From: Gnetum montanum
Lineage: Eukaryota; Streptophyta; Gnetopsida; Gnetales; Gnetaceae
Length of the DNA: 27,460 bases
Assembly: GCA_015680685.1 (NCBI GenBank)
Contig: MNCI01015499.1
Span: forward strand, 1,932,669 to 1,960,128
Reading direction: 5' to 3'
Position numbers and translations under genes: made by a program. This document shows, piece after piece, positions 10,418 through 20,349 of this stretch. A model generated the notes under the pieces. It searched no databases. It saw only the letters and a list, made by a program, of their open reading frames with translations, and was not told where the DNA came from. Within the stretch, counting starts at the first letter, position 1; each line of letters starts with the position of its first letter.

Positions 10418-11241
10418 TGATGAGTCCCCATATCGGACCCTCGATATCGGAGTTGCCAAAGCGATATTGGACATGCGATATCAGAACTTGTCTCGTCACC
10501 TATAAATAAGAGATAAAGGCACTTGGTTTCATAGTTAGTTTTCTTAGCCCCTTAGCCGAACTCTTGCATTTTTTCGTTTCCAGAGTTAGAATTATTTCTG
10601 AGTGTCCGTAGTAGGAGTTATAAAGTGAACGGATCTTTATGCGAGCATTGTGTACCTAAGCACACCTTGTGTCCAGAAATAAAGATGAACTTTGTGATAA
10701 ACCTTGCAACATTCAAAATAGCTTAATTATTTCATTTAAATGTTATTTACTATTATTTGCTACTATCATTAGTTAATTAATGTTATTTCTATTGACTAGT
10801 TAATTATCAACAAATCAGCACACTCAATACAACCACTTCGAGCATACGTGGAACACTTGGTAACCCAGTAATAACTAGCGTTTGGTAATCCCAATAGTGT
10901 TACACTAGTTTAGGATGTGTCCAGAGAGTGGGAATGGATGCTGGTGTTAGGACTAGTTAGAGAATAGTTAACTAGTTAAATCAAATTAGTTATTAAATTA
11001 TTTCATTTCTCCATTTTAAGCACCAGGAACATAAAACTTAAAAAAGCATAAAAAATCATATACCTCAAGATTACTTAATTATACAATTATGCCTTACAAG
11101 TAAGCTTGGGAAGACAATGATTGCATAACCCATCCTTGTTCTATGTAAGTGCATAAGCACTTAATCCTTGGAGTTCGACTACATCATGCGTGAATTCTCG
11201 TATTTGTATGGTTGGGCATAGGGGTACCTTGCCATTCATCA
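10418..11241 (+). repeat. 5' LTR (824 bp)
   Basis: Begins TGATGAGTCC and ends ATTCATCA, giving near-perfect short terminal inverted repeats with the other LTR. U3 is short (about 80 bp) and contains CGATATCG-type palindromes at 10442-10449 and 10475-10482, with degenerate copies at 10430-10437 and 10462-10467. A TATA box follows at 10501-10508 and an AATAAA at 10678-10683. It is about 42 bp shorter than the 3' LTR because U3 has fewer palindrome units. Confidence 0.92.
10501..10508 (+). promoter_or_regulatory. LTR TATA box
   Basis: TATAAATA, directly followed by AGAGA. The same box recurs in the 3' LTR (19446-19453) and solo LTRs (23381-23388 and 24471-24478 on the minus strand), in LTR_B (24780-24787, minus) and in the right-edge LTR (27175-27182), always about 60-210 bp inside the U3 end. 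Confidence 0.75.
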
Positions 11242-11259
11242 TTGGTGTCATTGCTTGCA
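11242..11259 (+). other. Primer binding site of the full-length element
   Basis: TTGGTGTCATTGCTTGCA directly follows the 5' LTR. It resembles the tRNA-Asp complement TGGCGCCGTTGCCGGGGA, with C-to-T and G-to-A changes at CpG and CHG positions plus a diverged 3' end. Reverse transcription would start here. Confidence 0.75.
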
Positions 11260-11376
11260 ATTTTTTTGTTTATGTGCTGATTAGAACTTAGGAAATCTTT
11301 GCATTGTTGGAACGAACCCTTAGTGTTAGTTATCCTATAATCATCAAAAAGAATATTGCACATTAAATAATCAATC

Positions 11377-13815
11377 ATGTCTCCTTCTTCTTATGAGAGT
11401 GCTTCACCGCCTAGGTTTGACATCAAGAACAATCGGAGGCAGAGTGTACAAGATAGTCTGCTAGTACCCCAGTAGTTTTGCTTGGTATACGCTCATCCTA
11501 ATGAGTATATACTAGACTTTACCTTTATCCTCCACCAGGATGAACAACTGCATTGGCATGATTTAGTATGCAACATAGTGTTACCTCCCGATCACTCAAT
11601 CCCAAGCATGCTTCTTCGTGCTCTCACATGAATTGGTATGCATTACTTACAATCGGATTACATTGTGCATGAGCAAGATTCAAGGGATTATTGACCCACA
11701 GATGCACAATGCCAAAGGGACCTACAACAGGAGAGACATTACAAATCTATGAAGGGAAAGTGGTCTAAGGATGTCCTGTATGTCCTAAGTGAAAATGAGG
11801 GTAGTGAACCTACCTCGGGAGGTTTTCCACAAAACGATGTTCCTCTCGTTAACTTCAATCAAGGAGTTGTGTATTAGAATCTTCGCTTAACTATTCATAA
11901 CCTAGGTTCTAATACCAATGGACACAAAGGGTCCAAAAAAGGAACATGAACATGTGACATTAATAGACATTCTGATCATAATCGCAACCAAGGTCAAGAC
12001 CACCAAAGAGAAAGTGACAAGGATCGTCAGGGTGCCAATCCTCCTTCCTCTTCACCTTCATCATATCCTTCCCCCTTTCCTTTGGGATCTGAAAGCATTC
12101 GCAAAGGGAAAGACCATGAGGACAATCGTGAGTGAAATAGAGATCATAGAAAAAATAGTCGAGAAAGGGGATGAGGGCATTCCAGAGAAACACATCACGA
12201 AAGGAGGGAGAGTAGGGAATAGCATAGGCATCATAGATGCCATAGACAATACAATCACGATGAACCCCTACTCATCACTCGAAGTATGTTAGATATAACA
12301 AAGGTTGTTAGAATTCCAAAAAGGCACCAAAAGGATAGTAGGATCAAAAGACTAGACATGAACAACATCCCACAATTTGAAGGGGGATACAATGTTGATC
12401 CTCAAAACCATCTACAAGCATTTCACAATGCATGTGCCTTGCAAAATATAGAAAATGAGTGGCAAAAACTAAATTTGTTTCCATGAACACTAATCAAGGA
12501 AGCAGAAAGCTAGTACCAATCCTTAGAATCGAAATCCATTCATCGATGGAGTACCATGTGATAGCTATTCAACGATAAGTATCAAACGTACTCCCGAGTG
12601 TCCAACCTATGTAGGAAAATCCAAGGATGGAAATAAGGAGGACATGAATCCTTGGATGCTACCATGGGCCAATATTATGCATTATTACATCGTTGCCTTG
12701 GCCATGATTACTCGCAAAGGGAACAACTATGCCATCTTGTGGATGGGCTTAGGTACGAAACATAAAGAACCCTTGTGACTTATGCCCAAGGAAGGCTATC
12801 TGAGCTCATAGCCCATCAAATACAAAGATTGTTGGAGCAAACTACCAAGGAGGAAGGTGAGTTAAGGAAAAGAGAAAGTGCAGAGGAATACAATAGAGAT
12901 CCTTCCCTCTGAAAGAAGGAAGTTAGATTTTATGAAGATGAAGAAGAGTCACCACTTGAGGAGATGGTGAATAGAAAGACTTTGTCCATTCAAAAATTTG
13001 CATCAAAAGTATTGGAAAAGGTAGATCAAATGTGGAACTTCCTAGATGATAAATTCTAAACTATTCTAAAATTAGTTGAGGAGTCTAGACAGCAAAGTAG
13101 TGACTAAGAGAGAAGGAAAACGAAAGAAGCTAAGTCTGCATGTAACAAAGGTAAGGGCAAAGTTGCCATCATTGAAGAGGTTGTGGATTCAAACATAGAC
13201 AATGATGGCGAATGTGAGATATGCCAATATGACCATCTTAAAGGATGTTGCACAATAGTCTCACATCTACAAGAGTCTGGGGTGTATGCACTAAACCCAC
13301 AATTGAACAGATGAAAAGCACCCAGAAGGTTACCTTATCCTCAAGGTAACCCAAGGCAGTTCCACCAACCCTTAACATATTATCTGAGTGGAGCTCCACC
13401 ACAATCGAATGAATAGTATCAACAACGGCAACACCCAAAATCATGGGGAATGCCATTACCACAACAACAATACCCTTACCATCAACCTGACCCATATAGG
13501 TACTACGTTCAATAGTTGATCTCTCCATGTGACTCCACTAGTCACGTCACTCCTCAACCTTACTACTAGACCCATAAGTACTATAGAACTCCTTCTCCTA
13601 GGAGTGATGTTCCACAAACATACTATCCTTCTCATCTGAAACCCTTAGCTCCATTACCACTTGCTCCAACTATGCAGGGTGAACTTCCTACCCAGTTGTA
13701 GCAACGTAACACTACAAGGGTTGTTAATCCTTAACCTACTATTGGTTCGGACAACCAATCAAAGAAAATACCTTTCTTTAGAACCAACAGTCTAACCAAG
13801 CCCTTACAACCACAA
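11377..13815 (+). pseudogene. gag of the full-length element, nonsense-riddled but in one frame
   Basis: Capsid/nucleocapsid polyprotein. It starts MSPSSYESASPP at 11377, and one reading frame can be followed to the protease without a net shift. Recognisable blocks are VYAHPNEYILDFTFILH (about 11490-11540), a charged RNA-binding-like region (about 11950-12280), the conserved capsid segment MNNIPQFEGGYNVDPQNHLQAF (12358-12423) continuing CALQNIENEWQKLNLF, and a nucleocapsid-like CEICQYDHLKGCC (about 13210-13250; a CX2CX3HX4C variant). A Gln/Pro/Tyr-rich linker follows (13330-13700). About twenty in-frame stops interrupt it, nearly all one transition away from CAG, CAA, CGA or TGG. The upstream neighbour is a 117-bp leader after the primer site. 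Confidence 0.85.
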
Positions 13816-14394
13816 GTGGCTAACTCTCCAAATGCCTCACCACCATTCGAAGCTTCGGAGCTTCCTTTAAGCCAAAAATCACACCTAACGCACATGGTCA
13901 TGTTGACTCATGCCATTACCAATTGGATTAAAGATGGCCATCTTTCTAGAAAATTCTCTGATCTTGGAAGTCTTCTTATATATTTACAAATTGCTGGGAA
14001 TGAGCCTTGCAAAGCTCTTTTGGATTCAGGTTTTGGTGTTAACTTAATCTCTCAAGAAATGTACAAAGCCTGGAACCTGCCTCCACTAAAGAAGAGTAAC
14101 ATTCGTTTAGAGTTGGCCAACCAATCCATCATTGTCCCATTAGGACTAGTCGAGGACATTGCCACCACTGTTTGTGGGTGGTTGTATCTAGTTGATTTCC
14201 TAGTGATTCAAGTCAACAACTATAAGGGGAACTTCCCAATCATAATGGGAAGAGCACGGCTAAGCATGATTGATGCGTGCCTAGGAATACATTATCTTTT
14301 CCTAGAAATATTAAAAGAAAATATGTTTGGAAAGATCGAGAAGAAGAAAGTTTCATGCATCGCATATAGTGATATAGGGTGTAACTACGTGTAG
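13816..14394 (+). pseudogene. Retrotransposon aspartic protease domain
   Basis: Protease that would cleave the gag-pol polyprotein. The stretch 13816-14394 is open, in the same frame as gag. The catalytic motif is LLDSGFGVNLIS (about 14015-14050): DSG rather than the more usual DTG or D(L/S)GA of Athila relatives. It is followed by the family pattern IRLELANQSIIVPLGLVEDI and the flap/late motif FPIIMGRARL. A stop at 14395 is followed by further readable sequence in the same frame, so this is part of a longer polyprotein rather than a separate gene. Confidence 0.8.
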
Positions 14395-15126
14395 AAGTCT
14401 TGGTCTGTACAACATTTAACATTGCTTGCATGCAACCAGTGTGCATAAATAACTAACATACAAAGATGTTTGTATGTAGCAGCCACAAGACAAGAAGGCA
14501 CTTAGTGGCTAATAACTAACCGAGAGAGCAATTCAACTCTATGCATGGAACCAACTGAGAGATTAACTTGTGCCTATATCGATAGCATAGATACATTAGA
14601 GCAAGTCCATCGCCAACTTCCAAGTCTTGACATCGAAAATATCAACTAGGGAAATTTGGAAATCCCTAACGAGTTTAAGCAAGAGCCCCTCAAATTAAAA
14701 CTGTTGCCCACCAGTATGGAATATACATTTCTCCAAAATGGCAAATCGATAATCATTAACACTAAGCTCACTTCCTAACAAAAAGAAAGACTGTTGAAGA
14801 TGGTAAATAAATGGTCAAAAGCCTTTACTTAGTCATATCCTGAATTAACCGGAATAGATCCTAGGATATGCTAACATAGAATTTACACTGATCCCTCCAT
14901 AAGGCCTTGATGATAACCACAAAGGCGACTGAACCCAAAGCTTAAGCAAGTGGTTAAAGAAGAAATTGAACAACTTCTAAAAGTCAAGTTCATCTACCCC
15001 ATTGCTGATAGTGAATGGGTTAGTCCATTAGTCATTGTGCCTAAAAAGGAACATAAATGGAGGGTGTGTATAGACTTTAGGCTGTTAAACATGGCAACGT
15101 TTAAAGACCATTTTCCATTACCATTC
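14395..15126 (+). pseudogene. Pre-RT linker and N-terminal reverse transcriptase, ends in assembly gap
   Basis: Continues in the gag-protease frame. After a poorly conserved, stop-containing stretch, the pre-RT region reads LKLKLLPTSMEYTFLQNG (about 14692-14745), QKERLLKMVNKWSKAFT and YPELTGIDPRIC, then RLNPKLKQVVKEEIEQLL. The RT N-terminus follows: FIYPIADSEWVSPLVIVPKK, then WRVCIDFRLLNMATFKDHFPLPF up to 15126. This is the fingers part of a Ty3/gypsy RT of Athila/Tat type. The palm with the YxDD site falls in the run of Ns. Several in-frame stops lie before 14950; the final 14950-15126 is open. Confidence 0.85.
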
Positions 15127-15207
15127 NNNNNNNNNNNNNNNNNNNNNNNNNNNNNNNNNNNNNNNNNNNNNNNNNNNNNNNNNNNNNNNNNNNNNNNNNN
15201 NNNNNNN
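15127..15207. other. Assembly gap (81 Ns) inside the RT domain
   Basis: The flanking protein segments, KDHFPLPF before and EQVLKQCVETNLRLNW after, are normally separated by roughly 100 residues in Ty3/gypsy RTs (about 300 bp). The 81-N length therefore probably does not reflect the true distance, unless the element is deleted here. The reading frame also differs across the gap. Confidence 0.9.
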
Positions 15208-15953
15208 TAGAGCAAGTACTGAAACAATGTGTAGAAACTAACCTAAGGCTCAATTGGTAGAAAATCCACTTAATGATCTAAGAGGGCATTGTATTAAGGC
15301 ATAAAATTTCACAAACAAGGATGGAGGTAGATCCTAACAAAATTAAAGTCATCCAAGGAATCACTCATCAACCTCAAACTATAAAAGACATCCAATCATT
15401 CCTTGGATATACTAGCTATTATAGACACTTTATCAAGAACTTTTCAAAGATTGCAAAACCATTGGTAGAGTTAACAAAGAAGGATGTATCTTTTGAATGG
15501 ACCAGGGAATGTGAGCTAGCTTTCCAAAACTTGAAACATAAGCTTGTAGAAACACCCATTCTACAAGCTTCTAACTGGGCCAGACCATTCCATATAATGA
15601 CTGATGCATCCAATTTTGCTTTAGGAGCCATACTTACACAGTTAGATGACCAAAAATGACCTTATTACATTCACTGTGCAAGTCAAAGTATTGCTAGTGC
15701 ACAGCTCAACTACACCACAATAGAAAAAGAGTTAATGGTTGTGGTGTTCACACTAGAAAAATTTAGGCACTATGTATTGGGCTATAAGATATTTGTACAC
15801 ATGGATCATAGTGCAATATGGTTCCTAATCAATAAACCAATGGTGAGCCCTCACATCATACGATGGCTCGTGATCTTACAAGAGTTTGATCTTACAATGA
15901 TCAATCGTAAAGGCATTAAGAATGCTATTGCTGATTACTTATCTCGGTTATGA
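15208..15953 (+). pseudogene. RT C-terminus and RNase H domain
   Basis: Reads EQVLKQCVETNLRLNW, then (after stops) EGIVLRHKIS, then the RT-connection motif MEVDPNKIKVIQGI and IQSFLGYTSYYRHFIKNFSKIAKPL. RNase H follows: FHIMTDASNFALGAILTQ (catalytic Asp, about 15590-15645), TTIEKELMVVVFTLEKFRHYVLG (catalytic Glu) and IFVHMDHSAIWFLINK (Asp of the usual TDH motif), ending NAIADYLSRL at 15953. RNase H would degrade the RNA strand during reverse transcription. A TGA at 15657-15659 and two further stops near 15288 and 15315 disrupt it. Confidence 0.88.
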
Positions 15954-17367
15954 TGGGACAACAAAGAGGATGAATATCCAATTTTTGACCACTTCCTTGA
16001 TGAACTCCTCTTTTCAAGTGTAATAAATAATCAATTAGCCACAGAGAAAAATTGGTATAGTAGCATTCTTATCTCTCTTCTCACACAAGAAACACCGCAA
16101 GGGCTAGACATTAAAAAGAAACAACAGTTTCTTCACCGAGCCAAATATTTCATGGAAATCAACGAACAACTTTAAGGTATGTTCTGATGGCTTGGTTCAA
16201 TGGTTTGTTTCCGATGTAGATCAACTGCAAGTTCTCTAAGATGCTCATGAGGGCCCTTGTGGGGGTCATTATGCTGAGAGACAAACAACCATTAAAATCT
16301 TTCTTATAGGATATTATTGGCCTACATTGTTCCAGGATGCTCATCATTTCGTCGAATCTTGTGAGTGCTGCCAACGCGATGGGGGAATGACTACTAGAAT
16401 GGAGGATCCACAATAATGGATTCAACCTTTATAATCCTTTGACATCTGGGGTATTGATTTTATGGAACCTATCATACCAATGTCCAATGGAAAAGCCTAC
16501 ATTGTTGTTGTTGTTGACTATTTTACAAAGTGGGCAGAAGCAGTCGTTGTTACTGATTGTACATCATCTACCGCTACACAATTTGTTCAACAACAAATTG
16601 TAAACAAGTTTGGCATGCCTCATACACTTATTTCTAATAATGGTAAACATTTTATAGGTGTGACCTTTCAAAAATTAATGTAACACTTAAGAGTTGAGCA
16701 TAAGTTGACTACACCATATCATCCTCAAGTGAATGGTCAAGTCGAGGTCACCAATAGGGAGATCACAAAAATATTGACATGAACCATTAGCAAATATAGG
16801 CGAGATTGGAGCACCAAACTGAATGATGCTCTTTGGGCATACTTCTCCACATGGAAACTCCCTATAGGCTACTCTCCCTATAAGTTAGTGTATGGTAAAC
16901 TTCCAACACTTCTTATCCAAGCTGAGCTCCGTAGACTATCTACAGCATGTGACCTCAACCTTGACCTCAATTTAGCACAGAAAGAACGGTTAATGAACCT
17001 TAATTTGCTAGATGAAAATCAATTAGCCACCCTATCATCCAATGAATTGCACAAGGCCTTTAACAAGCAATGTCATGATCTAAGAATTAGGAAAGTTACA
17101 TATCAACTAGGAGATAAGGTTTCTTATTGGAATCCCACACATGTGCCACAACAAACTAAATTTCAAATGTTGTGGGAAGGACCTTATATCATTCATGAGA
17201 CTTTTCCTTCAAGGGCCATGATGATCTATAAACTTGAAAGCCCAGATAGGAAATTATTAGTCAACATCCAGCAAACCAAACCTTTCTATGAGCCTAAAAC
17301 GACTAGTACTAACACTACCTCTGTTAATGGACAACCTTGCTTATTATTTCGGATCTCATCCTTCTAA
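15954..17367 (+). pseudogene. Integrase, with frame change near 16175 and a catalytic Asp-to-Asn change
   Basis: Integrase inserts the cDNA into the genome. After a spacer in the RNase H frame (QFLHRAKYFMEINEQL), the frame changes near 16175. The HHCC zinc-binding part reads DAHEGPCGGHY...CECCQRDG, with GYYWPTLFQDAHHF between. The catalytic core has WGIDFM (Asp, 16456-16458), LISNNGKHF where the family has SDNG (Asn codon AAT at 16636-16638) and [11 protein letters not shown] (Glu, 16744-16746). The C-terminal part includes LGDKVSYWNP and the GPY/F motif WEGPYIIHETFPSRAM, ending PFYEP then TAA-equivalent stop after FRISSF at 17367. There is no chromodomain. In-frame stops occur at 16681, 16780 and elsewhere. 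Confidence 0.88.
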
Positions 17368-19306
17368 CTCAATTGTGGGGGAGTTGGCCACTAATGCTAA
17401 CCATTCTAAAGCCCTCAGTTCCTTTCTCGTTTTTGTTTTACACATTTTTTGTTTTCCACATTGTTCATCATTACTTGTTTTTGTTTTACACCATCGTTAA
17501 CATTTTTACTATTTCTTTCTTTGTTACATTTTGTTTGAATTACTTTCACTCGTCATATAATAAGTGCTCATGATGGTGGATTATACTATAATAGTATTGA
17601 TTGCTGATGTTTGGTCTTTACCTTTGACTTTTAATGTTGATGCTAAGATATGGGTCCTTTTGATAAAACAGGTAATGAGTCCATGTCATCCATTCATCCA
17701 TACAACTCTATGATCTTCCTTTGTTTTGGAAATGTTCTGTCCCTTTTTCTAAGCAAACTTATTAATGAATTGGTGGCTTGGTATTCTTCAAAAAAAGGAA
17801 AGATTCAAATGGATTGAAAAAGATGTGACTTCAAGAGGATTCGATGCATTTGTGCTAGCTATTCTCTTGGGTACTTGAATATTTTTCATAAGTTTTCCAC
17901 CATTCCACTATTGACCAATATTAGGAAGTTGACTAAATCAACTAAGTCTTTGCATGGTGTGGTTCTCATTCAAAAAAAAAAAAAAACTAGTGGGAATTCA
18001 AAGCACACCCCTTAGACATAATAAAGAAACATGGGCTACAAGCACTAGCTATGGCATTGGAAAGACATGTTACCCATGTCTGAAGGTTCCCTCTCACTAC
18101 GAACCCTTCCTCACTTCCTATTTCTCTATTCTTTCCCTTTTGGGAGTGGTGTTGGCTTCGTGGATGCATTTTTGTTGCTTTAGGAGGATGGGTTGGTCAA
18201 GTGTGTTGATGCGAGGTCACTAGATGTGGTTAGTTTTAATCTAGATTTGGAATGAATTTTATTAAGTCACCTTAGCACATACTACACAAGGGACTTTACA
18301 CAACCTTGATTTTAGGATTCCATTCCATTCCATTCTCTCTTTTTGTATTGCTTTCCATATTCCACCTCATTACCGATTTTATGATTAGTCTATATCTTGG
18401 TTGACGCATTGTTATTCTTTGGTAAACTCTTGTGGGTAAGTCCTTAACCATTGTTTCCATATATCATTCCTAGAGCCTACAAACTCTTTGGTTTGTGGGT
18501 TTGTCAAGGCATAACGGGCATGAGCCTGCTTTGGAAAGGATCCACTGGCATTCCTTTTTGGTGCAATTTTTAAGTTCTTTCCCTTAAACATTTCCTATAA
18601 TCAACTATACTCATTTCACCCCATCCATGACATTCATCTTTGTTTTTGTTTTATTGGCTTCATCGTTGTTATTTCTCTCATCTTTATTGTTCTTTCATTT
18701 TCCACCCTATTGCTACCGGAGGTTCGCTCTTAGTCATGGGGGCCTATTGCAAATTTTTCCATTTCATTACTTATCTTACCCCTACACCTTAGGTAGTTAT
18801 TAGTTACAAACCTCTAACCCAGTATCTACCATATCCACAACCTAGCCAAGGTGCTTCATATTGAGGCAAGGTATCAATTACATTATATATTTTCTATCCT
18901 TGCTAATCCGTAACTGTGTTGTGTGTGCAGATGGTGATCACATGAACAATGGACTAGGATAGGAGGGAGCACTCAGGATGGACTGGAGCAAAAAGCATTT
19001 ACACAGGGAATAAGCTTGATCATGTGGTCGTGGATGAACAACGATGTGCACATTTTTAACATTGGTAGCAACATGCCTCGTTTTCTTTTCTCTCTCTCTC
19101 TCTCTTCAAGTTGTCATGAGGGTCTGGTTGTCATCTATGTATAGTGTTCAATAGAATGGTTATGAACACCAAGGCTATAATATGTTTGTCGATCTATTCA
19201 CTAGGCACTTTGAGTTTGTCATTCCATGTCACCGTCAATTATTATTCAATCAATAATCCCATACCTTCCAAATATTTTGTAAGGAACTCAAGGACGAGTT
19301 TTCATT
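17368..19306 (+). other. Post-pol non-coding region of the full-length element
   Basis: About 1.9 kb between integrase and the 3' LTR, pyrimidine-rich on the plus strand. Athila elements often carry an env-like frame here, but no convincing frame or transmembrane protein can be read. Visible marks are a purine run GTGGGGGAG just after the pol stop (17375-17383), an A-run (about 17973-17986), a 12-base TAGTCATGGGGG (18731-18742) identical to that before the 3' LTR, a 3'-splice-like GTTGTGTGTGCAG (to 18930), and a TC microsatellite (about 19088-19105). Confidence 0.6.
19088..19105. repeat. TC microsatellite
   Basis: A short (TC)n run of about eight to nine units in the region before the 3' LTR. 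Confidence 0.8.
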
Positions 19307-19312
19307 TAGTCA

Positions 19313-19320
19313 TGGGGGTA
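19313..19320 (+). other. Polypurine tract
   Basis: TGGGGGTA abuts the 3' LTR start. It lies in TAGTCATGGGGG, which is repeated exactly at 18731-18742. It would prime plus-strand DNA synthesis. Confidence 0.75.
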
Positions 19321-20186
19321 TGATAAGTCCTGATATCGAACCCTTGATATCGGACCCATGATATCAGGCCCTCGATATCGGATACGCGATATTGGAGTTG
19401 CCAAAGCGATATCAAACATATGATATCATAACTTGTCTCATAGCCTATAAATAAGAGACAAGGGCACTTGGTTTCGCAGTTAGTTTTCTTAGCCCCTTAG
19501 CCGAACTCTTGTAGTTTTTCCTTTCCATAGTTAGAATTATTTCTGAGTGTCCTCAGTAGGAGTCATAAAGTGAACAGATCTTTATTTGAGCATTGTGTAC
19601 CTATGCATACCATGTGTCCAAAAATAAAGATGAACTTTGCGATAAACCTTGCAACATTCAAAATAGCTTAATTATTTCATTTAAATGTTATTTCCTATTA
19701 TTTGCTACTCTTATTAGTTAATTAATGTTATTTCTATTGACTAGTTAATTATCAACAAATTAGCACACTCAGTACGACCACTTCGAGCATACGTGGAACA
19801 CTTGGTAACCTAGTACTAACTAGCATTTGGTAATCCCAATAGTGTTACACTAGTTTAGGATGTGTCCAGAGAGTGGGAATGGATGCTGGTGTTAGGACTA
19901 GTTAGAGAATAGTTAACTAGTTAAATCAAATTAGTTATTAAATTATTTCATTTCTCCATTTTAAGCACTAGGAACATAAAACATAAAAAAGCATAAAAAA
20001 TCATATACCTCAAGATTACTTAAACATACAATTGTGCCTTACAAGTAAGCTTGGAAAGACAACGATCACATAACCCATCCTTGTTCTATGTAAGCACATA
20101 AGCACTTAATCCTTGGAGTTCGACTGGATTGAGCATGAATGCTTGTATTCATATGGTTGGGCATAGGGGTACTTCGCCGCTCATCA
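19321..20186 (+). repeat. 3' LTR (866 bp)
   Basis: Begins TGATAAGTCC and ends GCTCATCA. U3 holds seven GATATC-type palindromes (starting at 19332, 19346, 19360, 19374, 19386 as GATATT, 19406 and 19422), more than the 5' LTR, which accounts for its extra length. TATA box at 19446-19453; AATAAA at 19623-19628. A 143-bp stretch (19826-19968) is identical to 10881-11023 although the rest differs by several percent. Confidence 0.92.
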
Positions 20187-20191
20187 GTGTG
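20187..20191. repeat. Target-site duplication GTGTG, right copy
   Basis: Matches 10413-10417 and closes the insertion of the full-length element. Confidence 0.9.
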
Positions 20192-20284
20192 CATACTTAT
20201 ATAGGCTTCAAGAGAATTAGTGTCAACACATATGTACCAATGCATCTTGAGATATGTTGATTGGTATGTGTGGACACAACTATC
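20192..20284 (-). mobile_element. LTR_A, U3 remainder
   Basis: Continuation of LTR_A after the inserted element. CTTATATAGGC is its TATA region, and the segment GTCAACACATATGTACCAATGC...GACACAACTA aligns with the U3 of LTR_B (about 24803-24868). Similarity stops near 20284, without the expected CTCATCA end, so the U3 start is missing or too decayed. The sequence from 20285 to about 20349 is an unassigned junction with gagB. Confidence 0.6.
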
Positions 20285-20349
20285 TTATTAAAGTTTTATT
20301 AGTATCCATAAGGGTTCGATTGGTAATAAAGATATGATTAGTTCAGTGA

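Larger units (their letters stand above)
10418..20186 (+). mobile_element. Full-length Athila/Tat-type Ty3/gypsy LTR retrotransposon, 9769 bp, non-functional
   Basis: Complete element with 5' LTR 10418-11241, primer binding site 11242-11259, gag-protease-RT frame 11377-15126, a gap, RT end/RNase H 15208-15953, integrase to 17367, a long non-coding region, polypurine tract near 19313-19320 and 3' LTR 19321-20186. It is flanked by GTGTG. Athila/Tat affinity is read from the tRNA-Asp-like primer site, the GYYWPTLFQDAHHF integrase block, the pre-RT segment IDPRIC and RLNPKLKQVVKEEIEQLL, and the absence of a chromodomain. By eye the two LTRs differ at roughly 7-8% of aligned sites, so the insertion is old. 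Many in-frame stops, a frame change in pol and a changed integrase residue make it dead. It sits inside LTR_A. Confidence 0.92.

Noticed and set aside
11960-12258. Two minus-strand open frames within gag
   Set aside because: Shadows of the charged gag region of the plus-strand element.
17368-19306. Possible env-like gene as in some Athila elements, with a splice-acceptor-like site ending at 18930
   Set aside because: No frame gives a continuous or recognisable protein; the sequence after the putative acceptor hits a stop within a few codons (ATGGTGATCACATGA).
10418-20186. Chromovirus assignment for the full-length element
   Set aside because: The integrase end has the GPY/F motif but no chromodomain, and the primer site and pre-RT block fit Athila/Tat instead.
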